Notes: generated by a model from the letters alone, not told the origin. A stretch of 64,000 nt of DNA from Longimicrobium sp. (GCA_036389135.1 DASVQP010000043.1:1-64000), one strand, 5' to 3'; positions 35,603 through 44,755 are shown, counted from the stretch's first letter. Program-made: numbers and translations.

Positions 35603-37306
35603 ATGCCCACGCATCCCTGGATTTCGCAGTACGCCCCCGGCACCCGTCCCGAGATCACCGATACCGGCTTCCAGCACATCCCGGAAATGGTCCGGCGCTC
35701 CGCCGCCAAGCACGCCGCGGCGCCCGCCTTCTCGCAGTGCATGCCCAACGGGATGACGGGATCGCTGACCTACGCCGAGGTCGACCGCATGTCCGACGAG
35801 TTCGCGGCGTATCTGCGCGGCACCCTCGGCCTGGCCCGCGGCGACCGGGTGGCGGTGCAGATGCCCAACTCGCTCGCGTATCCCATCGCCCTGTTCGGGA
35901 TCTTCAAGGCGGGGTGCGTGGCGGTCAACACCAACCCGCTCTACACCGTGCGGGAGATGACCCACCAGTTTTCCGACGCGGGGGCGCGCGTGCTGGTGAT
36001 CAGCGACCTCTTCGCCGACCGCCTCCCCGAAGTGCTCCCCGCCACGCAGGTGGAGACGGTGGTGACGGTGCGCATCACCGAGTTCTTCTCGCCGGTGCAG
36101 GCGACGCTGATCCGCGCGGTGCTCAAGTACGTGAAGAAGCAGCTCCCGGCCGTCACGGTGCCGCACACCGCCTTCCAGGAGACGCTGAAGCTGGGGCGCG
36201 CAAAGCTGGCCGGCGGGGAGAAAGTGGCGGGCTACCTGGACGGCGTGGGGCCGGACTCGCTGGCGGCGCTCCAGTACACGGGCGGCACCACGGGCGTGTC
36301 CAAGGGCGCCATGCTCAGCCACGGCAACCTGCTGGCGAACACGGCCCAGATGCTGGAGATGAACTCCAGGATCCTGGACGAGGGGAAGGAGGTGGTGCTG
36401 ACGGCGCTGCCGCTGTACCACATCTTCGCCTTCACCTGCAACCTCCTCCTCTTCTACCAGATCGGCGGCCACGACATCCTGATCCCGTCGCCGCGCCCGG
36501 TGAGCAACCTGAAGGCCGCGTGGCAGAAGTTCCCCATCACCGCCTTCACGGGGGTGAACACGCTCTTCAACGCGCTGGCCGACGAGCCGTGGTTCATCGA
36601 GAAGCCCCCCAAGCAGCTGAAGTTCGCCGGCGCGGGCGGTATGGCGCTGCACCCCTCCACCGGCCGCAAGTGGATGAAGGTGACGGGGAACCAGGCCGTG
36701 GAAGGATATGGCCTGACGGAGACGTCGCCGGTCGTCACCTTCAACCCGGTGGGCGTGGCGGTGAAGGAGGGGAGCATCGGCATCCCCCTCCCCTCCACCG
36801 AGGTGCGCCTGGTGGACGAGCACGGCGAGACCCTTCCCGAGGGCGAGCCGGGCGAGCTGGCGGTGCGCGGCCCCCAGGTGATGTCCGGCTACTGGCAGCG
36901 CCCCGACGAGACGGCGCGGGTGCTCAAGGACGGCTGGCTGCGCACCGGCGACGTGGCGGAGATGGACGCGGACGGCTTCTTTCGCATCGTGGACCGCAAA
37001 AAGGACATGATCCTGGTGAGCGGCTTCAACGTCTATCCCAACGAGGTGGAGGAGGTCCTCGCCCGCCACCCCGGCGTGCGCGAGGTGGGCGTCATCGGCG
37101 TCCCCGACGAGCACAGCGGCGAGGCGGTGAAGGCCTTCGTCGTCGCCGCCGAAGCCAAGCCGACGCCCGAGGAACTGATCGCCCACTGCCGCGAATCGCT
37201 GGCGTCCTACAAGATCCCCAAGCAGATCGAGTTCCGCGAAGAGCTCCCCAAGAGCCCCATCGGCAAGATCCTGCGCAAGGATCTGCGCGTAAAGGCGCCG
37301 GCGTAA
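35603..37306 (+). CDS. fadD: Long-chain fatty acid-CoA ligase
   Basis: A 567-residue AMP-forming acyl-CoA synthetase. The ATP/AMP signature YTGGTTGVSKGAMLSH is near residue 225, the GYGLTETSPV motif near 370, and the C-terminal DRKKDMILVSGFNVYPNEVE and SPIGKILRKDLR hold the catalytic lysine. GGAG eight bases before the ATG supports the start. The enzyme activates fatty acids through an acyl-adenylate for beta-oxidation or lipid synthesis. No other beta-oxidation genes are in the window. Confidence 0.94.
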   Translation: MPTHPWISQYAPGTRPEITDTGFQHIPEMVRRSAAKHAAAPAFSQCMPNGMTGSLTYAEVDRMSDEFAAYLRGTLGLARGDRVAVQMPNSLAYPIALFGIFKAGCVAVNTNPLYTVREMTHQFSDAGARVLVISDLFADRLPEVLPATQVETVVTVRITEFFSPVQATLIRAVLKYVKKQLPAVTVPHTAFQETLKLGRAKLAGGEKVAGYLDGVGPDSLAALQYTGGTTGVSKGAMLSHGNLLANTAQMLEMNSRILDEGKEVVLTALPLYHIFAFTCNLLLFYQIGGHDILIPSPRPVSNLKAAWQKFPITAFTGVNTLFNALADEPWFIEKPPKQLKFAGAGGMALHPSTGRKWMKVTGNQAVEGYGLTETSPVVTFNPVGVAVKEGSIGIPLPSTEVRLVDEHGETLPEGEPGELAVRGPQVMSGYWQRPDETARVLKDGWLRTGDVAEMDADGFFRIVDRKKDMILVSGFNVYPNEVEEVLARHPGVREVGVIGVPDEHSGEAVKAFVVAAEAKPTPEELIAHCRESLASYKIPKQIEFREELPKSPIGKILRKDLRVKAPA

Positions 37307-37308
37307 GG

Positions 37309-37753
37309 CCCCCTCCCCCCGACCCCCTCCCCCGCGTGCGGGGGCGCAGGGCGGGCGAGGGGGAGAACTGCAGTTCGGGCTGCACGGATCTGGTAGGGGC
37401 GCGATTCATCGCTCCCGTGTCACGGGAATGCGCCGCGGCTGGTCTCCAGGTGGGGGCCAGCCGCGCTTTTCGGTCAGCGCCCAGCCGCACCATCGCGCGT
37501 CTGACCGCTTTCGAACTCCCGACTGCGGGCTACGTCCGTGCGTCGTTAGGATGCGGGGGCGGCGGTTAAAACCGCGGCAACAACAGCACAAAGTCCGCCT
37601 TCGCGGACTCGGGGTCTGATACCGCGTTGTACGAGCCGGCTTCAGCCGCCTTCCCGTGGTTCCAGCGGGGATTCATCTCCCGGCGATGCGGCACCCACGA
37701 CCGCCACGCGCGCCTAATCCCGAGCACCCATGAACACCATCCAATCACACCAG
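37309..37753. repeat. 445-bp repeat-rich intergenic stretch
   Basis: In order it holds a CCCTCCCCCGC/GCGGGGGCG hairpin (about 37325-37365), a reversed GTAGGGGCGCGATTCATCG repeat (37393-37416), unique sequence, and a reverse copy of the 18867 repeat (37571-37690). I see no gene. Confidence 0.7.
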
Positions 37754-37986
37754 GATCATCCGCATCCGCGTGACTCATGAAGCGATCATCGCGGAGCTCG
37801 CGGATGGTCGCCATGAGCGTCCCGCTTACCTGGTCGTGGCGGCTTTCCGAAGCCAGCCCCGAGCAGCGCGCTAACTGGCGCATCGTCGGTTCCGGCGACG
37901 GTATCCACTGGCCGGGCGTGGACGAGGACATCAGCGCCCGTGGGATGCTCAACGGGGTTCCCGCACATCGGCCAAGGTCACCCTGA
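37754..37986 (+). pseudogene. DUF2442 gene broken by a frameshift
   Basis: The region encodes the conserved DUF2442 pattern in two frames: RVTHEAIIAELADGR (37763 onwards) and then, after one extra base near 37809, MSVPLTWSWRLSEASPEQRANWRIVGSGDGIHWPGVDEDISARGML. Joining them restores a normal DUF2442 domain of about 75 residues. The likely start codon also seems lost (ATC at 37754). DUF2442 proteins often pair with DUF4160, but I see no DUF4160 gene next to it. A sequencing error at one base cannot be excluded. Confidence 0.65.
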
Positions 37987-38007
37987 ACAACACGGCTTAC
38001 ATAGAAC

Positions 38008-38041
38008 GACGCAGGAGAGGTGCTGACGCCTCTCCTGCGTC
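38008..38041 (-). terminator. Terminator for the 38066 gene
   Basis: GACGCAGGAGAGG (38008-38020) and CCTCTCCTGCGTC (38029-38041) pair perfectly around an eight-base loop; the minus strand continues GTTCTAT. Confidence 0.75.
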
Positions 38042-38065
38042 TCTGCCTGCAGCCACGAACGTGGC

Positions 38066-38302
38066 CTAGGACGCCTTTAGCAGCGCCTGCTCTACATCGT
38101 GCCGCAGGGCAACTACGAAGAAATCGTCCGCAGGGTAGAGATAGTCCTCACCGGATTCGTCCACGATTCGCATCATTCCATGCTCAGCCGCGTCTGAATC
38201 CGGGAGCACAGGATAGAGCTTCCGCACCTCGAGAGAGGCGGAATGATCGTCGTTGCGAATGCAGACGGCGAAACACACGTCCGCGTGATCTGCCAGGTTC
38301 AT
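38066..38302 (-). CDS. Conserved small protein of unknown function
   Basis: A 78-residue protein that I recognise as a widely distributed hypothetical family: FAVCIRNDDHSASLEVRKLYPVLPD, HGMMRIVDESGEDYLYPADDFFVVALRHDVEQALL. It has a short SH3-like beta fold by appearance. The ATG at 38302 gives the usual family start (MNLADHADVCFAVCI); a longer reading to 38353 crosses a GC-rich repeat. Often found beside toxin-antitoxin or restriction genes, but not here. Confidence 0.78.
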   Translation of the reverse strand: MNLADHADVCFAVCIRNDDHSASLEVRKLYPVLPDSDAAEHGMMRIVDESGEDYLYPADDFFVVALRHDVEQALLKAS

Positions 38303-38339
38303 AGCTCTTCTTGTTCGATGTGCGCCACTCAAGCACGCG

Positions 38340-38402
38340 GTTCTCCCCCTCACCCGCCCTGCGCCCCCGCAGGCGGGGGAGGGGGCCGGGGGGAGGGGGC
38401 CC
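38340..38402. repeat. GC-rich hairpin of the CCCCCGCAGGCGGGGG family
   Basis: CCCTCACCCGCCCTGCGCCC and GCAGGCGGGGGAGGGGGCCG repeat the sequence at 14845-14900. It fills the gap between the small gene and the stop of the 38403 gene. Confidence 0.7.
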
Positions 38403-39212
38403 TCACCCCAATGCCGCCGGCGGGCGATAGATCCATCCCTCCAGCCGCAGCGTCTCCTCGGGGACGCGGGAGGTGCGGAAGGGCTGGTCGAGGTCCTCGC
38501 GGCACTGCCAGGCGGCCAGCGCGGCGATGCAGGCGTCGCGGGCGTCCTCCAGGGTGCAGGCGATCACCTCCAGGGAGGGGTGCTCAAAGGAGAAAAAGGT
38601 GCGCAGCCCCGCCGGCCGCGCCCGCACCTCGCCGGGGCGCGAGGGGACGCGCGAGCCCTTGATCCCCAGGTCCTTGACGGCGCCGGAGGGGTACACCTCC
38701 ACCAGCGTCGTCGGGGCGTCGGCGGGGGCCTGGGGGACGATGGAGACCTCCGCCTCGTCGCGCAGCTCGTGCAGCCAGCGCAGCCCCTCCACCGTCTGCT
38801 TGTAGAGGCGGAGGTCGAGCGGGGCCATGGCGCCGTTGGTGTCGGTGGCGCGCGGCGACTTGAAGAGGTCTGGGAAGGCGTCTCGCACCTCGTCCGCGGG
38901 GCGGTCCGCGACCCAGGCGGCGGTGGCGGACCACGACGCGCGCCGCCCGGCCGCCAATCGCTCCGACATCGCCGCCGGGACGCCGAAGGGGAAGTCCGCG
39001 CCCCACAGGACGCGCTCGTCCGCGCCGGCGCCCGCCGTCTTCCGCCACCCGCCCGCGACGTACGAGCGCAGGTCCTCACGGAACGGATGCGGCTGGAGCC
39101 ACCGGACGTGAAGCCGGCCGTCGCGCTCCTCGCCCAGCGCGCTCCACAGGTTGGAAAGGGGCTCCTTGGCCCCGCTGAAGTCGATCCCGCCGAAGTAGCG
39201 GAAGGGGGTCAT
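38403..39212 (-). CDS. Conserved protein with RNase H-like (DUF429-type) features
   Basis: The 269-residue protein starts MTPFRYFGGIDFSGAKEP; the GIDFSG opening strand, ADFPFGVPAAMSERL, and the acidic LVEVYPSGAVK resemble DUF429-type predicted nucleases with an RNase H-like fold. I am not certain of the family. Cysteines in VIACTLEDARDAC are near the C-terminus. Its ATG overlaps the stop codon of the upstream hydrolase gene (ATGA), so it is translationally coupled to it. Confidence 0.55.
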   Translation of the reverse strand: MTPFRYFGGIDFSGAKEPLSNLWSALGEERDGRLHVRWLQPHPFREDLRSYVAGGWRKTAGAGADERVLWGADFPFGVPAAMSERLAAGRRASWSATAAWVADRPADEVRDAFPDLFKSPRATDTNGAMAPLDLRLYKQTVEGLRWLHELRDEAEVSIVPQAPADAPTTLVEVYPSGAVKDLGIKGSRVPSRPGEVRARPAGLRTFFSFEHPSLEVIACTLEDARDACIAALAAWQCREDLDQPFRTSRVPEETLRLEGWIYRPPAALG

Positions 39213-40297
39213 CGCGTCCGCGTGGGGGCGGTGGTCGAAGGGGGCGCGCCGCGCTCGGCGACGCGCTGGAGAAAGGCTTCCACCCGGCGGCGGTAGCCGC
39301 GCAGGTGCCGCACGCCGTGCCCGGCGTCGCGGTAGCGGTAGTACTTCCACTGCGTGCTGTCGCGGCCCTGCGCGCGCAGCACCGCGTCAAGCCGGTCCGC
39401 ATGGGCGACGTGCACCTTGCGGTCGTCGCTGCCGTGGTGCGCCTGCACCGCGGGGAGCCGGTCCGCGAAGTAGACCACGGAGCGGCGCAGCAGCTCCTGC
39501 CGCGCCCGCGGCACCGTCGTGCGCCCGTCGCGCAGGGCGAAGAGGACGCTGTCCGCCAGGTACCCGGCGCCGGGAAGGCGCGGCACGCTGGAGCCCACGG
39601 CGCGCTTCGCCAGCCCGCGCACCTGCGGGAGGAAGAAGTCGGTGGGCCCGTACAGGTCCGCCACCGCCTTCACCCGCCGGTCGCGCGCCGCCATCAGCAG
39701 CGCCACACCGCCGCCGCGGCTCCGCCCCACCACCGCCACGCGCCCGCTGTCCGCCTCCGGCACGTTCGCCAGGACGCTGGAGAGGAGCCCCATCGCGTCG
39801 TCCACGTCGCGGTCCCACGGGCTGGGGAGCCCCTCCGATTCGTAGCGACGAAAAGGCGTGAGGCGGATCGGCTCCGAGCGGAAGGAGGGGATGACCTGCA
39901 CCCACCCGCGCGCCACCGGGCCGGAGTGGAAGAAGTAGTACGCCGTCGCGCCGCTCTCGCCGCCGTGGGTGATGACGAGCACCGGGAGGCGCCGCCCCTC
40001 CGCCCCATCCGGCACCCTCACCGCGCCGTAGTGCCGAATTCCGCCCACGGTGTGCGACACCACCATCGTTCGCCCCGTGCGCCCGTCGCGCTTCGTGTAT
40101 TCCACGCGGTAGCCGTGCGCCCCGGTGTCGCGCCCGGCCCAATCCGCCTCCACCGCCGCGATCTCCGCGGCCGTAGGAGGCGCAAAGAGCGCGTCCAGCA
40201 TCGGCCCGGACTGCGCCGGCGGCATCCCCTGCGCGCACCCGCCGAGCGCGGCCAGTATGGCGGCGAGCAGGGAGCGTATACGGTGTCTGCGGATCAA
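39209..40297 (-). CDS. Alpha/beta-hydrolase lipoprotein (prolyl oligopeptidase-like)
   Basis: A TTG start with AGGAG six bases upstream gives 362 residues; no ATG fits. The N-terminus is a lipoprotein signal (RRHRIRSLLAAILAALGGC). The hydrolase domain has the oxyanion strand VLVITHGGESG, the nucleophile elbow VVGRSRGGGVAL, a candidate Asp in HGSDDRKVHV and the histidine in YRDAGHGVRH. Similar to S9/dienelactone-hydrolase-like enzymes. Likely an envelope-anchored esterase or peptidase; substrate unknown. Coupled to the downstream gene. Confidence 0.85.
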   Translation of the reverse strand: MIRRHRIRSLLAAILAALGGCAQGMPPAQSGPMLDALFAPPTAAEIAAVEADWAGRDTGAHGYRVEYTKRDGRTGRTMVVSHTVGGIRHYGAVRVPDGAEGRRLPVLVITHGGESGATAYYFFHSGPVARGWVQVIPSFRSEPIRLTPFRRYESEGLPSPWDRDVDDAMGLLSSVLANVPEADSGRVAVVGRSRGGGVALLMAARDRRVKAVADLYGPTDFFLPQVRGLAKRAVGSSVPRLPGAGYLADSVLFALRDGRTTVPRARQELLRRSVVYFADRLPAVQAHHGSDDRKVHVAHADRLDAVLRAQGRDSTQWKYYRYRDAGHGVRHLRGYRRRVEAFLQRVAERGAPPSTTAPTRTR

Positions 40298-40421
40298 TGC
40301 GTGCTCCTGGACGGGTAACCGGAATCTCGCGGGCCCACCGCAACCCGCATCCAGAAACGAATGAAGCCGCCTCAAACCGCACGTACGCCCTATCAGGTTT
40401 GCCGAGGCGGAACGGCGGGTC

Positions 40422-40506
40422 TCACACAGAGACCCGGAGAAAACAACAAGGCGCAGAGAACTTCCCTCTTCTGTTCTCTCCCTTTTCCCTCCGTGTCTCC
40501 GTGTGA
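40422..40506. repeat. TCACACAGAGA palindromic repeat, copy 5
   Basis: TCACACAGAGACCCGGAG and CTCCGTGTCTCCGTGTGA arms around an A/T-rich centre. Confidence 0.8.
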
Positions 40507-40574
40507 AACTCCCGTTCAGGATTGCACGTCCCGGGCCTTCCAGACGCGGCGTGCAGAAACGGTGCTTTCGGTAC

Positions 40575-41012
40575 TTATCCCAGCTCCGGTGGGGACAGCA
40601 GGCGGCTGGCGAGGGCGTATTCGACGTCGGATGCGAGCTCGCGGGCGTCGGTGCGGTCGCGGCGGCGGATGCGGAGCGAAACCTCGCCGGTGGCGGCACG
40701 GGGGAAGCCTTCGAGGGCACGCAGGTCGGCGGCGGCGACCTCCAGGCGCGGGCGCCACCATGGCCCCGCCACCCGCACCGCGCGCAGCGCTCGGAGCGGG
40801 ATCAGCAGCTCGCGCACGTCGGACTCGTCGGTGCCCTGCTCGTACCGCCCGCCCCGGTTCCGCTGGAACTCCTCGATGGTGCGGAACTGGAGGCGCAGCG
40901 CCGGACCGTCCAGCGACGCCACGCCCACGACCGACGTCCTGACGATGTGCATCTCGCTGCCGCCCGAGAGCTGCTCACTGCGCGGCGGGAGGGTGAAGGG
41001 GACGGCGCTCAC
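40575..41012 (-). CDS. Hypothetical protein with PH-like beta domain
   Basis: A GTG start gives 145 residues without signal or membrane helices. Hydrophobic strands alternate with charged turns (MHIVRTSVVGVASLDGPALRL, LLIPLRALRAVRVAGPWWRP, GEVSLRIRRRD) and end in a helix, consistent with a PH-like barrel. It shares this style with the C-terminal half of the protein at 19542-20051. No family recognised; real gene by codon use and position. Confidence 0.5.
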   Translation of the reverse strand: MSAVPFTLPPRSEQLSGGSEMHIVRTSVVGVASLDGPALRLQFRTIEEFQRNRGGRYEQGTDESDVRELLIPLRALRAVRVAGPWWRPRLEVAAADLRALEGFPRAATGEVSLRIRRRDRTDARELASDVEYALASRLLSPPELG

Positions 41013-41077
41013 CGCGCCCCTGGCTGCAAAGCCGCGCCGCGGTGATCGGGTGCAGAGATGCGCATTAGGCTCTACAC

Positions 41078-41335
41078 TCAGCCTTCCGCTTCGCGATGGA
41101 CCGCGACGTCACCGCCCACACGCGCGGATGCCCGTGCGAGCAGCGTCAGGACAACGACCGCGAGAACGGTGGCGAGGATCGCGTAGGTGTACAGACCGGC
41201 AAGACTCTCGGAGGTGCCGAATACCTGTTTGATCGTGGCCTTGATTGCCTCGTTCCAGGCCAGCGCCGCGACAAGGCCAAGCGAGGCCGAGGCGAGGGTG
41301 ATCATCGTCTGGAGCATCACGCGCGGGTTGGCCAT
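41078..41335 (-). CDS. DUF5654-like small membrane protein
   Basis: An 85-residue protein from ATG 41335, or six residues longer from GTG 41353. Two membrane helices (about 8-32 and 45-68) with LASASLGLVAALAWNEAIKA and the loop KQVFGTSESLAGLYTYAIL are typical of DUF5654 proteins, which are of unknown function. It lies 30 bp downstream of a lipoprotein gene and may share its transcript. Confidence 0.7.
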   Translation of the reverse strand: MANPRVMLQTMITLASASLGLVAALAWNEAIKATIKQVFGTSESLAGLYTYAILATVLAVVVLTLLARASARVGGDVAVHREAEG

Positions 41336-41365
41336 TGCGTCTTCTCGGCTCACGATTTCGATTGG

Positions 41366-41839
41366 TCAGCGGACCTGGACCTGCTGCGTCATCGCGGTCT
41401 TCGTCTCCCACCCCGTGCCGGCGTAGGTGTGCACCACGCGCAGCGTGTAGCTCCCCGCCGGCACGCCGCGCAGGGTGGCGTCGAAGGCCAGCGTGCCGAT
41501 GCTCTGGATGCACATCTCCGCGGTGGAGCGCGCGCTGACGGTGAGGGTCAGCGTGCTCCCGTCGCGCGCCGCGGTGCCGCTGAGCGCGTAGCACGGATTG
41601 GGTGTGGAGATGGTGCCGCGCACGGCAACCGTCCCCGTGCCGCCGGTGGCGCCGTCGGGAGCGCCGCCGGGTTCGCGCTGCCTGAATTCGACGGTCACCG
41701 GGCCGCCCGGCGTGGAGGGCTGCGCGGGTGCCTGCCCGGTGGAGGGGGTGCCGCTGCCGGTGCCGGAATCGCCGGGTGTGTTCATCGAGCAGGCCAGGAG
41801 CGTGGGGACGAGGATCAGGGGAGCGAGCAGGCGTCGCAT
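41366..41839 (-). CDS. Small lipoprotein with beta domain
   Basis: 157 residues: MRRLLAPLILVPTLLACSMNT is a lipoprotein signal with lipobox LLAC, followed by a Gly/Thr/Pro-rich linker (25-60) and a beta-sandwich-like domain (VAVRGTISTPNPCYALSGTAARDGSTLTLTV, LAFDATLRGVPAGSYTLRVVHTYAG) that suggests a bacterial Ig or transthyretin-type fold. Two cysteines probably pair. Function unknown. Confidence 0.7.
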   Translation of the reverse strand: MRRLLAPLILVPTLLACSMNTPGDSGTGSGTPSTGQAPAQPSTPGGPVTVEFRQREPGGAPDGATGGTGTVAVRGTISTPNPCYALSGTAARDGSTLTLTVSARSTAEMCIQSIGTLAFDATLRGVPAGSYTLRVVHTYAGTGWETKTAMTQQVQVR

Positions 41840-41908
41840 GGTTCGTCCGGGTTCGGGGGACTTCGTCGGCAAAGATCCGCCGCCACGACCTGGGCCGCAA
41901 GGATCGGG

Positions 41909-43963
41909 CTACGCCTCCACCCCGAGTTGCCAGGCCAGATCCTCCGGCGTCGTCACCGGCCGCTGGCAGGCGAAGCGCTCGCACACGTACGCCGTCGCCT
42001 TTCCGTCCAGCGCGGTGCGGCCCCGCAGGAGCGGGATCAGCTCCGCCACCTCGTCACCTTCGTCGGGGCGGCGCAGCGCAACGGCGGTGTTGGGAAGGTA
42101 GGCGCGGCGCACGACGCGGAGGAGCGCTTCCGTGTCTTCGTCGCCCGGGCGGCCGACGATCGCCACCTCCTGCGGAACGGCCAGGTAGCGGTCCAGCGCG
42201 GTCACCAGGTGGCCGAACGCGCCCGGGAAGCGCGCCAACTGGTCCGCGAAGCTGGCCAGCACCCGCTCCGCCACGGTGCGGAAGCGCTCCTCTCCCGTCA
42301 GCTCGGCGAGGCGCAGCAGGGCGAGCGTCGCCGCGGAGTTGCCGGACGGGGTGGCATTGTCGTACAGGTCGCGCGGGCGCACCACCAGCGTCTCCGCGTC
42401 GTGCGCGGTGTCGAAGAAGATCCCCTGCTCGTCCTCCCAGAAGCGCTCCAGCATCCCCTCGCCGAGCGCGCGGGCTTCGCGCAGCCAGCGGGGGTCGAAG
42501 GTGGTCTCGTACAGCGACAGCAGGGCGTCGGCGAGAAGGGCGTAGTCTTCCAAAAAGGCGCCGATCTTGGCGCGTCCGTCCTTGTAGCTGCGCAGGAGCA
42601 CGCCCTCCGGACGCAGGGCGCGCAGGAGGAAGTCCGCGCTGCGCTCCGCCGCCTCGCGGTAGTCGGCGCGGTCCAGCACCCGCGCCGCGTCGGAGAAGGC
42701 GTGGAGCATCATGGCGTTCCACGAGGTGAGCACCTTGTCGTCGCGTCCCGGCCACACGCGCTGGGCACGCGCCGCGTACAGCTTCGGCCGCGCCCGCTCG
42801 ATCGCCTCCATCAGCTCCTGCACACTGATGCCGGCATCCGCCGCCACTTCCACCGGGTCGCGAGGTGTGTGCAGGATGTTGTGCCCCTCGAAGTTCCCCG
42901 CCTCCGTCACGCCGAAGTAGCGCCGCACGAGCGCGCCGTCCTCCGCGCCCGCGACCGCGTCGATATCGTCTGGCGTCCACACGTAGAACTTCCCCTCCTC
43001 GCCCTCGCTGTCCGCGTCGAACGCCGAGTAGAAGCCGCCCTCCGGCCCCGTCATCTCGCGGAGCACGAAGCCGAGCGTTTCCTCCACCACCTGGCGGAAC
43101 TCGGGGTCACCGGTGGCCTGGAAGGCGTGGACGTACGCCTGCGCCAGGAGCGCGTTGTCGTACAGCATCTTCTCGAAGTGCGGGACGAGCCACTGCGCGT
43201 CCACGCTGTACCGCGCGAAGCCCCCTCCGATGTGGTCGTACATCCCGCCCGCGTGCATGCGCCGCAGCGTATGTGCGGCCATCTGCAGCGCCTCCGGTCC
43301 CCCGGTGCGCTTCCAGTGGCGGAGGAGCACCTCGATGGTCATCGGCTGCGGGAACTTGGGCGCGCCACCGAAGCCGCCCCAGCGCGCGTCGAACCGCGTG
43401 GCCAGGTGATGCGCCGCGCGGTCCAGCACGGACCCGCTGAGCGCGCTCGCCGCTCGCTTCGGCACCGAATGCTGCAGCGACTGGCGGATCTCGGCGGCGC
43501 TGCGGTCCACCTCGCCGCGCCGCGTGCGCCACGCATCGGCCAGCGCGGTCAGCACCTGCGTGAACGAGGGCATCCCGTGGCGCGGCTCGGGCGGATAGTA
43601 GGTGCCGCCGTAGAACGGCGCGCCGTCGGGCGTGAGGAACACCGTCATCGGCCACCCGCCGTGCCCCGTCATCCCCTGCACGGCCGCCATGTAGATGCTG
43701 TCGATCTCCGGCCGCTCCTCGCGATCCACCTTGATGTTGACGAAGTGCTCGTTCATCAGGGCGGCCGTCTGCGGATCTTCGAACGACTCGTGCTCCATCA
43801 CGTGGCACCAGTGGCACGCCGAGTACCCCACGGAGAGCAGGATCGGCCGGTCCTCGGCCCGCGCGCGCTCCAGCGCCTCGGGTCCCCAGGGGTACCAGTC
43901 CACCGGGTTGTCCCTGTGCTGCAGGAGGTACGGGCTGGTCTCGTCGACGAGGCGGTTGGGCAT
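41909..43963 (-). CDS. Thioredoxin-domain protein of the DUF255/YyaL (SSP411) family
   Basis: The 684-residue protein begins [27 protein letters not shown], the start motif of the family. The N-terminal thioredoxin-like domain (1-165) has SACHWCHVM (Cys50, Cys53) and [13 protein letters not shown]; the rest is an (alpha/alpha)-barrel like that of N-acylglucosamine 2-epimerases ([37 protein letters not shown]). The human homologue is SPATA20. Function unproven. Complete and of standard length. Confidence 0.93.
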   Translation of the reverse strand: MPNRLVDETSPYLLQHRDNPVDWYPWGPEALERARAEDRPILLSVGYSACHWCHVMEHESFEDPQTAALMNEHFVNIKVDREERPEIDSIYMAAVQGMTGHGGWPMTVFLTPDGAPFYGGTYYPPEPRHGMPSFTQVLTALADAWRTRRGEVDRSAAEIRQSLQHSVPKRAASALSGSVLDRAAHHLATRFDARWGGFGGAPKFPQPMTIEVLLRHWKRTGGPEALQMAAHTLRRMHAGGMYDHIGGGFARYSVDAQWLVPHFEKMLYDNALLAQAYVHAFQATGDPEFRQVVEETLGFVLREMTGPEGGFYSAFDADSEGEEGKFYVWTPDDIDAVAGAEDGALVRRYFGVTEAGNFEGHNILHTPRDPVEVAADAGISVQELMEAIERARPKLYAARAQRVWPGRDDKVLTSWNAMMLHAFSDAARVLDRADYREAAERSADFLLRALRPEGVLLRSYKDGRAKIGAFLEDYALLADALLSLYETTFDPRWLREARALGEGMLERFWEDEQGIFFDTAHDAETLVVRPRDLYDNATPSGNSAATLALLRLAELTGEERFRTVAERVLASFADQLARFPGAFGHLVTALDRYLAVPQEVAIVGRPGDEDTEALLRVVRRAYLPNTAVALRRPDEGDEVAELIPLLRGRTALDGKATAYVCERFACQRPVTTPEDLAWQLGVEA

Positions 43964-44112
43964 GGGCCGGAACGTTTCAGGGGTATCGGTTGGAGCCCGT
44001 GCGCACGCGGCAAAGCGCGGGCCCGCCACGGAGCACCAATCCGCTGGACAGAACTGCCCGCGTGCACTATCATGAAATCGACTGCGAATTTCCTGCTTAA
44101 TGGAGCGCCACC

Positions 44113-44406
44113 ATGATCGACCTGAACGACATCTATTCTCTCAGTGACTTTCAGCGGAAGACCCGTGAACACATCGAGCGGCTCAAGCAAACCGGGAAAC
44201 CAACCGTGCTTACCGTGAACGGAAAAGCGGAGCTCATCGTCCAGGACGCCTCGGCATACCAGGCGCTCCTCGACCGCCTGGACGAGGCTGAGGCGATCAT
44301 CGGGATCCAGCGTGGACTGGACTCCATTGATCGCGGCGAAGGCGAGTCGCTGGAAGAAGCGATCGCGAAGATCCGCGCCAGCGTACCGGTGCGACGGAGC
44401 GCGTGA
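44113..44406 (+). CDS. Phd/YefM-type antitoxin
   Basis: 97 residues with an N-terminal Phd/YefM dimer fold: [52 protein letters not shown], followed by a helical tail ([24 protein letters not shown]) that would wrap the toxin. GGAG precedes the ATG. It overlaps the toxin gene by four bases (GTGA), the standard arrangement. Such antitoxins repress their own operon together with the toxin. Confidence 0.92.
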   Translation: MIDLNDIYSLSDFQRKTREHIERLKQTGKPTVLTVNGKAELIVQDASAYQALLDRLDEAEAIIGIQRGLDSIDRGEGESLEEAIAKIRASVPVRRSA

Positions 44407-44711
44407 CCTACAAGATCGTCGTCCAGCCGGCGGCGCGCGCCGAAGCCGCGGGGATCTACAAGTACCTGCACGAGCACTCTCCTCCAGCCGCGGAGCGATG
44501 GCTCGGGGGATTTGAGCAGGCGGCTCGCACGCTCGAGAGCATGCCGGAACGCTGTGGCCACGCGCTGGAGAACCGGTCGTTCAAACGTGAAATCCGCCAG
44601 CTCCTGTACGATCAATACCGCATTCTCTTCACAATCCGCGGCCGCACCGTGCGCGTGCTGCACGTGCGCCACGGGGCACGCATTCCGCTGGGTAAGCGCG
44701 GCGGGGAGTGA
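44403..44711 (+). CDS. RelE/ParE-family toxin
   Basis: The GTG start in the GTGA overlap gives 102 residues: YKIVVQPAARAEAAGIYKYLHEHSPPAAERWLGGFEQAARTLESMPERCG and IRQLLYDQYRILFTIRGRTVRVLHVRHGAR. The ParE/RelE scaffold is clear. The C-terminus has the basic residues common to RelE-type ribosome-dependent RNases, but the pattern LYDQYRILF is more like ParE, so the target (mRNA or gyrase) is not settled. The adjacent genes are unrelated, so the unit may be mobile. Confidence 0.9.
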   Translation: MTYKIVVQPAARAEAAGIYKYLHEHSPPAAERWLGGFEQAARTLESMPERCGHALENRSFKREIRQLLYDQYRILFTIRGRTVRVLHVRHGARIPLGKRGGE

Positions 44712-44722
44712 GAGACATCGAA

Positions 44723-44755
44723 AGCGCCCCGCGTCCGGCATGGACGCAGGGCGCT
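44723..44755. terminator. Terminator between toxin and metallo-hydrolase genes
   Basis: AGCGCCCCGCGTCC (44723-44736) pairs with GGACGCAGGGCGCT (44742-44755) with one mismatch around GGCAT; it can serve both convergent genes. Confidence 0.65.

Noticed and set aside
37777-37986. A complete 69-residue gene
   Set aside because: The apparent ATG start is in the wrong frame for the upstream half of the DUF2442 domain, so it is the tail of a broken gene.
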